Source of the DNA: Phycicoccus avicenniae_A
GTDB lineage: Bacteria; Actinomycetota; Actinomycetes; Actinomycetales; Dermatophilaceae
Direction: 5' to 3'
DNA length: 64,000 nt
NCBI RefSeq assembly: GCF_050496545.1
Contig: NZ_JBNVZV010000018.1
Span: 25,071-89,070 of the forward strand
Shown here: one piece after another, positions 25,363-32,602 of the stretch
Numbering within the stretch: position 1 is the first letter of the stretch
Layout of the letters: each line of letters opens with the position of its first letter
The notes under the pieces: generated by a model
What the model saw: only the letters and a program-made list of their open reading frames with translations
What the model was told of the DNA's origin: nothing
Databases searched by the model: none
Made by a program: the position numbers and the translations under genes

Positions 25363-25761
25363 TCACCAGGTGCCGGGTCCGGGAGGTCGGTAGGGCGCCC
25401 GGTCGGCGCCCGCCTCGTCCTCCGGGGCCCACGGGTCCTCGCCGCGCTCGAGGGCCGCGGCGCCGGCTTCGGCGCGGGCCCGCTCCTCGGGCGAGAGCTC
25501 GTCGAGGTCATGCATCCCGCGCTCGACGAGCGGGGTCATCATCGCGTCGAAACCGTCGTCGCGGGCGAGGTCGCGCAGCGACGCCCGGCCGGCCAGCACC
25601 TCGTCCATCCGGCGGCGCAGGGCCGGGTCGTCGGCGCGGTCGCGCAGCACCTCGAGCGAGCGGCGCAGGTGCCGTTCCATGGCGGCGGGCGTCGGGGTGC
25701 CGGGCAACAGGGGCGGCCGGTTATCGGACGAGCCTGCGGCAGAAGGGTTCTCGCGGTTCAC
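25363..25761 (-). CDS. Uncharacterised acidic helical protein, third gene of ESX-like operon
   Basis: 132 residues from GTG 25761, which overlaps the TGA of the preceding gene (GTGA), so it is almost certainly co-translated with it. There is no signal peptide or membrane segment. The middle is strongly helical and charged (MERHLRRSLEVLRDRADDPA, LRRRMDEVLAGRASLRDLAR, LDELSPEERARAEAGAAALE); the tail is acidic and Pro-rich (DPWAPEDEAGADRAPYRPPG). I do not recognise a family. Its place after two ESX-substrate-like genes suggests a chaperone, partner or immunity-type role, which is inference only. Confidence 0.65.
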   Translation of the reverse strand: MNRENPSAAGSSDNRPPLLPGTPTPAAMERHLRRSLEVLRDRADDPALRRRMDEVLAGRASLRDLARDDGFDAMMTPLVERGMHDLDELSPEERARAEAGAAALERGEDPWAPEDEAGADRAPYRPPGPGTW

Positions 25762-26519
25762 GATGCTCCTGGGACGGGCGCGTTGTTGTTCTCGAAGGCG
25801 GCCGGGATGTCGACGAGGTGCCAGTCACCGGCCGACCCCAGCAGTCCGTGGAACCCGTCCATGATTGCGTCGACGACCGTCAGCGTCCTCTCGATCGCCT
25901 TGGTGATCGAGTGGATCGTCTTGACGACCTGGGTGATGCCGTAGAAGGTCCCGGCTGCACCGAGGGCGCCCCCGATGAGCGTCAGGCTCCCGGCCGAGGC
26001 GGCGGCGGCGCTGATGCCCGTCTTGATGAGCCAGTCGATGAGGGTCTGGACCATGTCCCCGACCGACTTGGCGATGCCGTAGATGCCCTGGGCGACGTCG
26101 TCGTAGCCCTTGGATGCGATCTCGAGCATCGTGGCCGCCTTCTGCAGGGCGAGGCTGTGCCGGATCATCGTCGACTGGGCTTCCGCCCACGCGACACCGT
26201 CCCAGTGCTGGTCGAGTGTCGTCGAGTAGGCGTCGATCGCGCCGGACATGCTCTCGCAGTACCCCTTGAGGTTGCGCAGGGCCGCGGCGGCGATGGCGAC
26301 GTGCTCCCAGTCGCCAGCGATCCAGGTCTGCGCCTTCTCCTGCAGGTCGAAGCTGCCGTCAGCCTTGTCGAGCACGACGAGCGCCCAGTGGCCGAGCGAG
26401 AGCCAGTCGGCGATGCCCAGCACGCCGTCGAACGTCGACGGCACCGGGTCACCGGGCACCGGTGTGTACAGCCAGCTCGCCGGGTTGTGGACCCCGCCGC
26501 CGTCGTCGGCCCTGGTCAT
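25758..26519 (-). CDS. ESX-type (WXG100-like) helical protein with hydrophobic C-terminal half
   Basis: 253 residues from ATG 26519 (AGGGGG a few nt upstream). The middle is a helical hairpin of the WXG100 sort: AIAAAALRNLKGYCESMSG, a WDGVAW turn, then AEAQSTMIRHSLALQKAATM. It continues into long amphipathic or hydrophobic helices (GIYGIAKSVGDMVQTLIDWL, SAAAASAGSLTLIGGALGAA, TFYGITQVVKTIHSITKAIE) that could insert in a membrane. No enzymatic or toxin motif is visible. It lies 11 nt after the EspC-like gene in the same operon. The secretion apparatus itself (EccC and others) is not in the window. Confidence 0.7.
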   Translation of the reverse strand: MTRADDGGGVHNPASWLYTPVPGDPVPSTFDGVLGIADWLSLGHWALVVLDKADGSFDLQEKAQTWIAGDWEHVAIAAAALRNLKGYCESMSGAIDAYSTTLDQHWDGVAWAEAQSTMIRHSLALQKAATMLEIASKGYDDVAQGIYGIAKSVGDMVQTLIDWLIKTGISAAAASAGSLTLIGGALGAAGTFYGITQVVKTIHSITKAIERTLTVVDAIMDGFHGLLGSAGDWHLVDIPAAFENNNAPVPGAS

Positions 26520-26530
26520 GGTTCCCCCTC

Positions 26531-26881
26531 TCAGTGCTTCCAGTAGTTCGAGTCGAGCCGTTGGGCGGCCGCGGCGTCGAGGTCCTCGTACCGGTCGGCC
26601 GAGGCGAAGATCGCCGCCGCCGTGCCACTGACCGCCTGGTGGATGTCGGCCATGAGGTCGCGCACGCCGTCGTCCATCCCGGTGCACCAGTCGTTGAGGC
26701 GCTCGATGGCGGCCCCGCCCGTGGGGTCGAAGTCGACCCACGTCGAGGCGTAGGTCATCGCGGCGGCGGCGTCGTCGCCGAGCCCTGCGAACTGGTGCGC
26801 GACCGCGCGCAGGCCGGCCGGGTCGGCCCGGAACGCCTCGTCCGGTGTGCTGCCGCCGCTGTCGTCGTCGCGCGTTCCCAT
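26531..26881 (-). CDS. EspC/WXG100-like type VII secretion substrate
   Basis: 116 residues from ATG 26881 (GAGGGGG upstream). The stretch FRADPAGLRAVAHQFAGLGD followed by DAAAAM matches the start of EspC-like ESX proteins (helix one with Ala/Leu heptads). The second helix runs through AAIERLNDWCTGMDDGVRDL and MADIHQAVSGTAAAIFASAD; the protein ends in a YED-type motif (ASADRYEDLD), similar to the YxxxD/E signals of type VII substrates. It is the first gene of a three-gene minus-strand operon and probably pairs with the next product. Family assignment is by pattern; no search was possible. Confidence 0.72.
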   Translation of the reverse strand: MGTRDDDSGGSTPDEAFRADPAGLRAVAHQFAGLGDDAAAAMTYASTWVDFDPTGGAAIERLNDWCTGMDDGVRDLMADIHQAVSGTAAAIFASADRYEDLDAAAAQRLDSNYWKH

Positions 26882-27052
26882 ACCGCCCCCTCGTCGTGTG
26901 CCTCCCACGGTCCCCGTTGTCGCAGCGTAGGCGCAATGGGCAGCACTCCCCGGGCGAACGGGGAGGTCGCAGGGGGTGGGGTCGCGCAGAGGACGCGGCG
27001 AATGCGTCCGGATCGTGACCTCCCCGCGGCCGGGGCTCCCATCCGGCTCACA

Positions 27053-27058
27053 TATCGT
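27053..27058 (+). promoter_or_regulatory. -10 element TATCGT, leaderless start
   Basis: TATCGT lies 6 nt before ATG 27065, with no ribosome site between, upstream of the lipoprotein hydrolase gene. Confidence 0.45.
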
Positions 27059-27064
27059 GCGCCC

Positions 27065-28609
27065 ATGACCCTGCGCCCCTCCGCCCTGCTCGCCGGCGCG
27101 GTCGCCGTGACGACCCTGCTCTCCGGCTGCTCGCTCGTGGGGGGAGCCACCGAGGACGAGCCCGCCCCGTCGGTGTCGGTGTCGCCGCAGAGCCCGCCCG
27201 CGGGGTCCGAGGCGCTCGCGCGGTACTACGGGCAGAAGCTGGACTGGACGGAGTGCTCGGGCGCGCAGTGCGCCAAGCTCACCGTGCCGGTCGACTACGC
27301 GCGCCCCGAGGGCAGCACGATCGAGGTCGCGCTGCTCAAGGTGCCGGCCAAGAAGTCCTCGAAGCGGATCGGCTCGCTCGTGGTCAACCCGGGTGGCCCC
27401 GGCGGCTCGGGCGTCGACTACGCGCGCGCGGCCGACTTCATCGTGGGCCCCGGCGTGCGCGACCGCTACGACGTCGTCGGGTTCGACCCGCGGGGCGTGG
27501 GCCGCTCGGCGCCGGTGGACTGCCTCACGGACACCCAGCTCGACGCCTTCCTCGGGTCCGACCCCACCCCGGACGACGAGGCCGAGGAACGGACCTTCGC
27601 GCAGGGGTCGGCGGCCTTCGCCGCGGCCTGCGCCAAGAACGCCGGGCCGCTGCTCGCGCACGTCTCCACCGAGGACGCCGCCCGCGACATGGACGTGCTG
27701 CGGGCCGCGCTCGGCGAGGAGAAGCTCACCTACCTCGGCAAGTCCTACGGCACCTACCTCGGCTCGACCTACGCGGAGCTGTTCCCGAAGCAGGTCGGGC
27801 GCTTCGTGCTCGACGGCGTCGTGGCCCCCGACCTCACCTCGGACGAGATCAACCTCGGCCAGGCCAAGGGCTTCGAGACCGCCACCCGCGCCTTCGCCAA
27901 GTACTGCGTCACCGAGGGCGACTGCCCCCTCGGCGACTCGGTGGACGCCGTGATGGAGAACCTGCGCACCTTCCTCGCCGACGTCGACGCCACCCCGGTG
28001 CCCAGGACCGGCGACGGGTCGGTGCCGAAGCTCACGGAGGGCTGGGCCTCGCTCGGCATCGCGGCGGCGATGTACGACCAGGGTGCCTGGCGCACGCTCG
28101 TCGACGCGATGGGCGACGCGCTCGGCGGCGACGGCACCGCGCTGATGCAGCTCGCCGACCAGTACGCCGACCGGAACCCGGGCGGCGGCTACGCGGGCAA
28201 CATCATGGAGGTCATCTACGCGGTCAACTGCCTCGACAAGCCGGAGAGCGACAGCGTGCCCGAGCACGCGGCGCTCGCCGACGCGGCCGCGAAGCAGGCG
28301 CCCACGTGGGGCCGTTACCTCGCCTGGAGCTCGCTCGTCTGCGGCTACTGGCCGATCCCGGCCAAGGGCACGCCGCACACCGTGGCGGCGCAGGGGGCCG
28401 AGCCGATCGTCGTCATCGGCACCACCCGCGACCCCGCGACGCCGTACGAGTGGTCGGTCCGGCTGCGCAAGCAGCTGGCCAAGGCCTCCCTCATCACCTT
28501 CGACGGGGACGGCCACACCGCGTACACGCGCTCGAACTCCTGCGTCGACGACGCGGTGGACGCCTGGTACCTCAAGGGCACGCTGCCCAAGGACGGCCTG
28601 CGCTGCTGA
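27065..28609 (+). CDS. Secreted alpha/beta-hydrolase lipoprotein (tripeptidyl aminopeptidase-like)
   Basis: 514 residues. A lipoprotein signal peptide ends in lipobox LLSGC (Cys near residue 21). The hydrolase fold shows the oxyanion strand VVNPGGPGGSG, the strand-turn VVGFDPRGVGRSAPV and the nucleophile elbow GKSYGT with Ser227. The C-terminal TAP-like domain has VVIGTTRDPATPYEW (Asp) and GDGHTAYTRSNSCVDD (His). Actinobacterial relatives include secreted tri- and tetrapeptidyl aminopeptidases and, in M. tuberculosis, the CaeA/Hip1 family. Likely role: cleaving peptides or esters outside the membrane. Leaderless-type promoter; a 62-bp palindromic element follows 9 nt after the stop. Confidence 0.88.
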   Translation: MTLRPSALLAGAVAVTTLLSGCSLVGGATEDEPAPSVSVSPQSPPAGSEALARYYGQKLDWTECSGAQCAKLTVPVDYARPEGSTIEVALLKVPAKKSSKRIGSLVVNPGGPGGSGVDYARAADFIVGPGVRDRYDVVGFDPRGVGRSAPVDCLTDTQLDAFLGSDPTPDDEAEERTFAQGSAAFAAACAKNAGPLLAHVSTEDAARDMDVLRAALGEEKLTYLGKSYGTYLGSTYAELFPKQVGRFVLDGVVAPDLTSDEINLGQAKGFETATRAFAKYCVTEGDCPLGDSVDAVMENLRTFLADVDATPVPRTGDGSVPKLTEGWASLGIAAAMYDQGAWRTLVDAMGDALGGDGTALMQLADQYADRNPGGGYAGNIMEVIYAVNCLDKPESDSVPEHAALADAAAKQAPTWGRYLAWSSLVCGYWPIPAKGTPHTVAAQGAEPIVVIGTTRDPATPYEWSVRLRKQLAKASLITFDGDGHTAYTRSNSCVDDAVDAWYLKGTLPKDGLRC

Positions 28610-28618
28610 CCCCGACCC

Positions 28619-28680
28619 GTCGAAAGTACAGAACACGCCGTGTGCGCCCCGGGCGAGACGGCGCGTTCTGTCCTTTCGAC
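28619..28680. repeat. 62-bp intergenic palindromic element, copy 2
   Basis: It begins GTCGAAAG and ends CTTTCGAC, so the outer arms pair over 8 bp; the inner arms ACAGAAC/GTTCTGT and CGCCGT/ACGGCG also pair. It matches the element at 10361-10422 in length and at 51 of 62 positions, and lies likewise just downstream of a gene. Confidence 0.8.
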
Positions 28681-28750
28681 CGGTTTGCCGGGCGGATTCG
28701 CGGCGCGTGCCGTGGCCTGCCTATACTCGTCCGCGCGCCCTCGGGCGCAC

Positions 28751-28827
28751 GCCGCCTTAGCTCAGTCGGCCAGAGCGATTCACTCGTAATGAATAGGTCA
28801 TCGGTTCGATTCCGATAGGCGGCTCCA
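28751..28827 (+). tRNA. tRNA-Thr (anticodon CGT)
   Basis: A full cloverleaf can be drawn. The acceptor stem is GCCGCCT/AGGCGGC, the D-arm GCTC...GAGC, the anticodon arm ATTCA-CTCGTAA-TGAAT with CGT at 28785-28787, and the T-arm ATCGG-TTCGATT-CCGAT. CCA is encoded at 28825-28827. It reads ACG codons. No integrated element is visible at its 3' end. Confidence 0.96.
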
Positions 28828-28842
28828 CCGCAGCACCGCACG

Positions 28843-28878
28843 ACGAGGCCCCTCGACCCCCCGGTCGAGGGGCCTCGT
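28843..28878. terminator. Strong bidirectional terminator hairpin between tRNA-Thr and ridA-like gene
   Basis: Sixteen perfect base pairs (28843-28858 with 28863-28878, ACGAGGCCCCTCGACC and its complement) surround a CCCC loop. It sits between the converging tRNA gene and the minus-strand gene ending at 28885. Confidence 0.75.
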
Positions 28879-28884
28879 GCTCGC

Positions 28885-29271
28885 TCAGGGCCGGTCGAGG
28901 ACGGCGGTCATCCGCACCGACACGAGCACGCCCGGGATCTCGGGGCCGAGGCGCGCCACATAGCGGGTGGGTGGGTCCTCGGGGAAGTGCCGTGCCCAGG
29001 CCTCGTTGAGGCCGGCGAAGTCCTCCGGGCGGGCGAGCAGCACCCCGACCTCGACGATGTCCTCGCGCGCGCCGCCCGCGGCGTGGAGCACCCGCTCGCA
29101 GTTGAGGAGGGCCTGCTCGGTCTGCTCGGCGATGCCGGGGCCGGCCATCGCCCCGGTCGCGACGTCGAGCCCGGTCATCCCCGAGACGTGGAGCTGCCCG
29201 CCGACCCGCACGCCCTGGGCGAACAGCGGCGAGGCCGGGGCATCGGGGGTGCTGATGGTCTCGCGAGCCAT
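28885..29271 (-). CDS. RidA/YjgF/Rid-family protein
   Basis: 128 residues. ATG 29271 is preceded by AGGAGG on the minus strand. Family features include the N-terminal TPDAPASPLFAQGVRVGGQL, VSGMTGLDVATGAM, the Q in TEQALLNCERVL and the C-terminal strand VSVRMTAVLD. The RidA active-site Arg (in the R-x-x-V region near the C-terminus) may be R120 in SVRMTAV. RidA enzymes deaminate reactive enamine/imine intermediates; many paralogues act on other substrates. It is divergent from the PhzF-like gene. Confidence 0.87.
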   Translation of the reverse strand: MARETISTPDAPASPLFAQGVRVGGQLHVSGMTGLDVATGAMAGPGIAEQTEQALLNCERVLHAAGGAREDIVEVGVLLARPEDFAGLNEAWARHFPEDPPTRYVARLGPEIPGVLVSVRMTAVLDRP

Positions 29272-29414
29272 GGTGGCCTCCTGCGACGTGAGGGCTCTCG
29301 GTCGGCCGATTCTCCTCGCGGGCCCGCGCCGCGTCCACGGCCGTCATCGCGCCGTGTCCGGGCCCGCCCGGCAAACCCGTGGCAGCAGAGGCGCCGGCGG
29401 GGGAGAGTGGCCGC

Positions 29415-30290
29415 ATGCCCGAGACCGTGGAGTTCTTCGTCGTCGACGTCTTCGCCGAGCGACCGCTGACCGGCAACCCCCTGACCCTCGTGCCGGACGC
29501 CGACGACCTCGACGTCGAGCAGATGCGGGCCGTCGCCCGCGAGCTGAAGCAGTCCGAGACGACGTTCGTCGTGCGCCCCACGCTGCCCGGCGCCGACGTC
29601 CGGCTGCGCTCGTTCACGCCGAGCGGGGCCGAGGTCGGTGGCGTCGGGCACCACACGCTGGGTGCCTGGCTGTGGCTCGCCGCGCAGGGGCGGTTCGGTC
29701 CCGGCCACCACCACCAGGAGGTCGGCGGCAGCGTCCTGCCGGTCGAGGTCGCCACCGCCGCCGACGGTGGGGTCGAGGTGGTGATGGAGCAGCAGCCGCC
29801 CGTGCAGGGCCGGGTGCTCGAGGATGTCGGCCCGCTCGCCGAGGCTCTCGGCCTGCCGACCTCGTCCTTCGCGAGCACCCCACGGCCGCAGGTGGTCTCG
29901 ACCGGGGCAGGGCACCTGCTCGTCGCCGTCGAGGACGCCGGCACGGTCGATGGCGCCCGGCCCGGCGCCGGCCTGCTCCACGTGCTCGCCGGCGTCGGTG
30001 GTGAGGGCTGCTACGTCTGGACGCGCGACGCCCCGGACGGCACCCACGCCTCCGCGCGCTTCTTCAACCCGACGATGGGCATCGGCGAGGACCCGGCGAC
30101 GGGCACCGCGGCCGGACCGCTCGCGGTGCTCCTCACCCGTGAGGGCCTCGTCGCGCCGGGCACCGAGGTCGTCGTCGAGCAGGGCCGCGCGATCGGCCGC
30201 CCCAGCCGGCTGCGGGTGCGGGTCGACGGCGAGCGCGTCCGGCTCGTGGGCTCGGGGCTCGTCGTCGGGGAGGGCCGGCTGCGCCTCTAG
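29415..30290 (+). CDS. PhzF-family isomerase-like protein
   Basis: 291 residues from ATG 29415. PhzF signatures: FFVVDVFAERPLTGNPLTLV at the N-terminus, Glu in KQSETTFVV at the position of the catalytic acid (about residue 46), SFTPSGAEVGGVGHHTLGA, and FFNPTMGIGEDPATGTAAGP at the C-terminal half. PhzF forms a two-fold hotdog-like dimer; the founding member isomerises a phenazine precursor, but most members, including YHI9 types, have unknown substrates. No phenazine genes are present. Its stop codon overlaps the stop of the converging membrane-protein gene. Confidence 0.88.
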   Translation: MPETVEFFVVDVFAERPLTGNPLTLVPDADDLDVEQMRAVARELKQSETTFVVRPTLPGADVRLRSFTPSGAEVGGVGHHTLGAWLWLAAQGRFGPGHHHQEVGGSVLPVEVATAADGGVEVVMEQQPPVQGRVLEDVGPLAEALGLPTSSFASTPRPQVVSTGAGHLLVAVEDAGTVDGARPGAGLLHVLAGVGGEGCYVWTRDAPDGTHASARFFNPTMGIGEDPATGTAAGPLAVLLTREGLVAPGTEVVVEQGRAIGRPSRLRVRVDGERVRLVGSGLVVGEGRLRL

Positions 30291-30874
30291 CCGGTCGGCA
30301 CGGTCCGGCGGCGCCACCACGCGACGAGGACGCCCGCCAGCAGGGCACCGGTCGTGCCGAGCAGCTCGTCACCGAGGGTGTCCTGGTAGAGCCGCTCGAC
30401 CTCGACGCCCGCGCGGAGGAAGACGAACCACTCGCCGACCTCCCAGAGCACCGCGAGGAGCGCCCCGGCCCCGGCGACGGTCAGGACGGCGAGCGCCGGC
30501 CGCCGCACGTCGTCCGGCCCGGGGAACAGCAGCAGGCCGATGCCCCAGAGCAGGAGGAACCAGTTGACGAGGTGGTTGACGTCGTCCCAGACCGCGACCG
30601 TGTCGTAGAGGTCGAGGAAGTTGCCGACGACGTCGACGAGGAAGGGCAGCATCACGAGGGCGAAGGCACCCCACGGCGGCTCGACGTCCCGTCCCCGGTG
30701 CCGCCACCACCACCCGACGGGCAGCACGAGCATCAGCACCGGGTAGACCACCACGCGGGCCACGAAACCCTTGCCGTTGAACGACTCCCAGCCGGCGGTG
30801 AGCCCGACGACCATCAGCAGCATCGTCAGCACCAGCACCGCCGCCGGCCACAGCGCCCCGCGTGAGCGGCGCAT
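30287..30874 (-). CDS. Integral membrane protein, YjdF/DUF2238-like
   Basis: 195 residues from ATG 30874 (the longer frame begins at 30982 but lacks a good start). There are about six hydrophobic helices: WPAAVLVLTMLLMVVGLTAG, VARVVVYPVLMLVLPVGWWW, WGAFALVMLPFLVDVVGNFL, VNWFLLLWGIGLLLF, ALAVLTVAGAGALLAVLWEV, and TGALLAGVLVAWWRRR. The WEVGEWFVF motif and the polar DDVNHLVNW loop resemble YjdF-type proteins. No function is known. Confidence 0.75.
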   Translation of the reverse strand: MRRSRGALWPAAVLVLTMLLMVVGLTAGWESFNGKGFVARVVVYPVLMLVLPVGWWWRHRGRDVEPPWGAFALVMLPFLVDVVGNFLDLYDTVAVWDDVNHLVNWFLLLWGIGLLLFPGPDDVRRPALAVLTVAGAGALLAVLWEVGEWFVFLRAGVEVERLYQDTLGDELLGTTGALLAGVLVAWWRRRTVPTG

Positions 30875-30967
30875 CCGTCCTGCCTTCCCGGCCCCGGCGC
30901 GCGCCGAGCCTTCGTCAGGACGGACCGTAGCGGGTGCGTCCCGGCGTCCGCCGCCCACGCCGCGGGT

Positions 30968-30973
30968 TAGCGT
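30968..30973 (+). promoter_or_regulatory. -10 element TAGCGT, leaderless start
   Basis: TAGCGT lies 7 nt before ATG 30981, with no ribosome site between, in front of the two-gene unit 30981-31861. Confidence 0.5.
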
Positions 30974-30980
30974 GACGCGC

Positions 30981-31367
30981 ATGACGGATCCCGTGGTCGA
31001 GGTCGTCGGCGTGTACGACGCCGACGGCGGTGTGCTCGGCGAGCTCGCCTACGTCGTCGGCCATGCCCTCGGACGTGCCGAGTGCGCCCTGTGCGACGTC
31101 ACCCACGGCGGGCTGCGGCGCCGGCCGGCCTGGGACGCCCTGGCCCGCTCCCTCCCGGTCCCCGTCCGGCTCGTCCACCGCAACGAGCTGTCCGACGCCG
31201 AGCGCCGGGCCGTCGCCGACAGCGGGCTGCCGGCGGTCCTCGGGGCGTGCGCCGACGGCACCCACACCGTGCTCGTGGCGCCGGACCGGCTCGCCGCGGC
31301 CCGCGGCTCGGTGGACGCCGTCGGCGAGGCCATCCGCACCGCCCTGGCCGAGGCGAGCACCCGATGA
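30981..31367 (+). CDS. Conserved-type hypothetical protein with CALCDVTHG motif
   Basis: 128 residues with no signal peptide. The start is fixed by the TAGCGT -10 seven bases upstream. It has the pattern VVGVYDADGGVLGELAYVVG, then AECALCDVTHGGLRRRPAWD and VPVRLVHRNELSDAERRAV, which looks like a small alpha/beta domain with a CxxC near residue 37. I do not recognise a functional family. It overlaps the DUF427 gene by ATGA, so the two products are made together. Confidence 0.65.
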   Translation: MTDPVVEVVGVYDADGGVLGELAYVVGHALGRAECALCDVTHGGLRRRPAWDALARSLPVPVRLVHRNELSDAERRAVADSGLPAVLGACADGTHTVLVAPDRLAAARGSVDAVGEAIRTALAEASTR

Positions 31368-31861
31368 GGCGCCCCGTGCCCGAGCGTCCCGGACCCGGCC
31401 AGGAGTCGGTGTGGGACTACCCGCGCCCGCCGGCGCTCGACGCGAGCAGGGAGTCGGTGGAGGTCTGGCTCGGCGGGGTGCGCGTCGCCGCCTCGACGCG
31501 CACGCTGCGCGTCCTCGAGACGAGCCACCCGCCCACGTACTACCTGCCGCACGCGGACTTCGCGGGCGGCGCGCTGCGCCGCACGCACGGATCGTCGTAC
31601 TGCGAGTGGAAGGGCGAGGCCCTCTACTTCGACGTCGTCGGCGGGGACGTCGAGGCGGCCGGCGCGGCCTGGACCTACCCGCACCCGACCCCGGGTTTCG
31701 AGGCCCTGCTCGACCACGTCGCGGTGATGCCCGGCGCGATGGAGCGCTGCGTCGTCGACGGCGAGGTCGTCGTGCCGCAGGCCGGCGGGTTCTACGGCGG
31801 CTGGATCACCGGCCGCGTCGTCGGCCCGTTCAAGGGCGAGCCCGGCACCTGGGGCTGGTGA
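31364..31861 (+). CDS. DUF427 domain protein
   Basis: 165 residues. ATG 31364 overlaps the preceding stop. DUF427 features: VWDYPRPP, VEVWLGGVRVAASTRTLRVL, ETSHPPTYYLPHADF, SSYCEWKGEALYFDVV and the C-terminal FYGGWITGRVVGPFKGEPGT. DUF427 proteins have a mostly beta Rv0577-independent fold with no established enzymatic role. The Ser-x-Cys-Glu-Trp-Lys core is highly conserved in the family. Confidence 0.85.
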   Translation: MRRPVPERPGPGQESVWDYPRPPALDASRESVEVWLGGVRVAASTRTLRVLETSHPPTYYLPHADFAGGALRRTHGSSYCEWKGEALYFDVVGGDVEAAGAAWTYPHPTPGFEALLDHVAVMPGAMERCVVDGEVVVPQAGGFYGGWITGRVVGPFKGEPGTWGW

Positions 31862-31879
31862 CCCGCAGGAGCCGCGCGC

Positions 31880-32518
31880 TCAGTCGTCGCTGAGCGGCTT
31901 GTCCTTGGTCGCGAGCTCGGCGCGGGCCTTCTCGTCGGCCGCGGTGACCTCGTCGTGGGTGCGCGCGCGGGAGATCTCGGACTCGGTGAGCACGTCGGTC
32001 GCGTGGGCCGGCATCCGCCAGCGCGCCGTCGACAGGCCGGCCGAGCTGGCCCGCTCGATGGCCTGGTTGATGCACGCCTCGGCCTCCTCGCGGCCGGCCC
32101 AGTGCGCGCCCTCGACGGACTTGCCGGGCTCGAGGTCCTTGTAGGTCTCGAAGAAGTGCTGGATCTCGAGCCGGTCGAAGGAGCTGATGTCCTCGAGGTC
32201 GACGATGTGGTTCTTGCGCGGGTCGCCGGCCGGGATGCAGAGGATCTTGTCGTCGCCGCCGGCCTCGTCCCGCATGTGGAACATGCCGATCGGGCGGGCC
32301 CGGACGATGCAGCCGGGGAAGGTCGGCTCGTCGAGGAGCACGAGCGCGTCGAGCGGGTCGCCGTCCTCGCCGAGGGAGTCCTCGATGTAGCCGTAGTCGG
32401 AGGGGTAGGACATCGCCGTGAAGAGCATCCGGTCGAGGCGGATGCGCCCCGTCTCGTGGTCGACCTCGTACTTGTTGCGGTGCCCCTTGGGGATCTCGAT
32501 GGTGACGTCGAACTCCAC
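31880..32518 (-). CDS. ppa: Inorganic pyrophosphatase with extended C-terminus
   Basis: 212 residues from GTG 32518 (AGAGGGAG upstream). It hydrolyses pyrophosphate and pulls biosynthetic reactions forward. The family I core is complete: EIPKGHRNKYEVDHETGRI, YPSDYGYIEDSLGEDGDPLD with the metal Asp residues, IPAGDPR, and KDLEPGKSVEGAHWAGREEA. Actinobacterial enzymes are usually about 160-170 residues; here about 45 further residues (SSAGLSTARWRMPAHATDVL, then a charged helix EKARAELATKDKPLSDD) follow. The role of the tail is unknown. The gene is divergent from dacB. Confidence 0.93.
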   Translation of the reverse strand: MEFDVTIEIPKGHRNKYEVDHETGRIRLDRMLFTAMSYPSDYGYIEDSLGEDGDPLDALVLLDEPTFPGCIVRARPIGMFHMRDEAGGDDKILCIPAGDPRKNHIVDLEDISSFDRLEIQHFFETYKDLEPGKSVEGAHWAGREEAEACINQAIERASSAGLSTARWRMPAHATDVLTESEISRARTHDEVTAADEKARAELATKDKPLSDD

Positions 32519-32602
32519 GGTGTACCGGCTCCCTCTGATGTGTGACCTAGGCTCGACCGACAGTCTGGCGCATGGAGGGCCGGGAGCACGAAGGGAGCAC
32601 GG

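Noticed and set aside
28572..28841. Minus-strand frame overlapping the tRNA with apparent protein similarity to annotated fragments (YRNRTDDLFITSE)
   Set aside because: This peptide is the well-known false translation of a tRNA gene's complementary strand; the tRNA explains the sequence.
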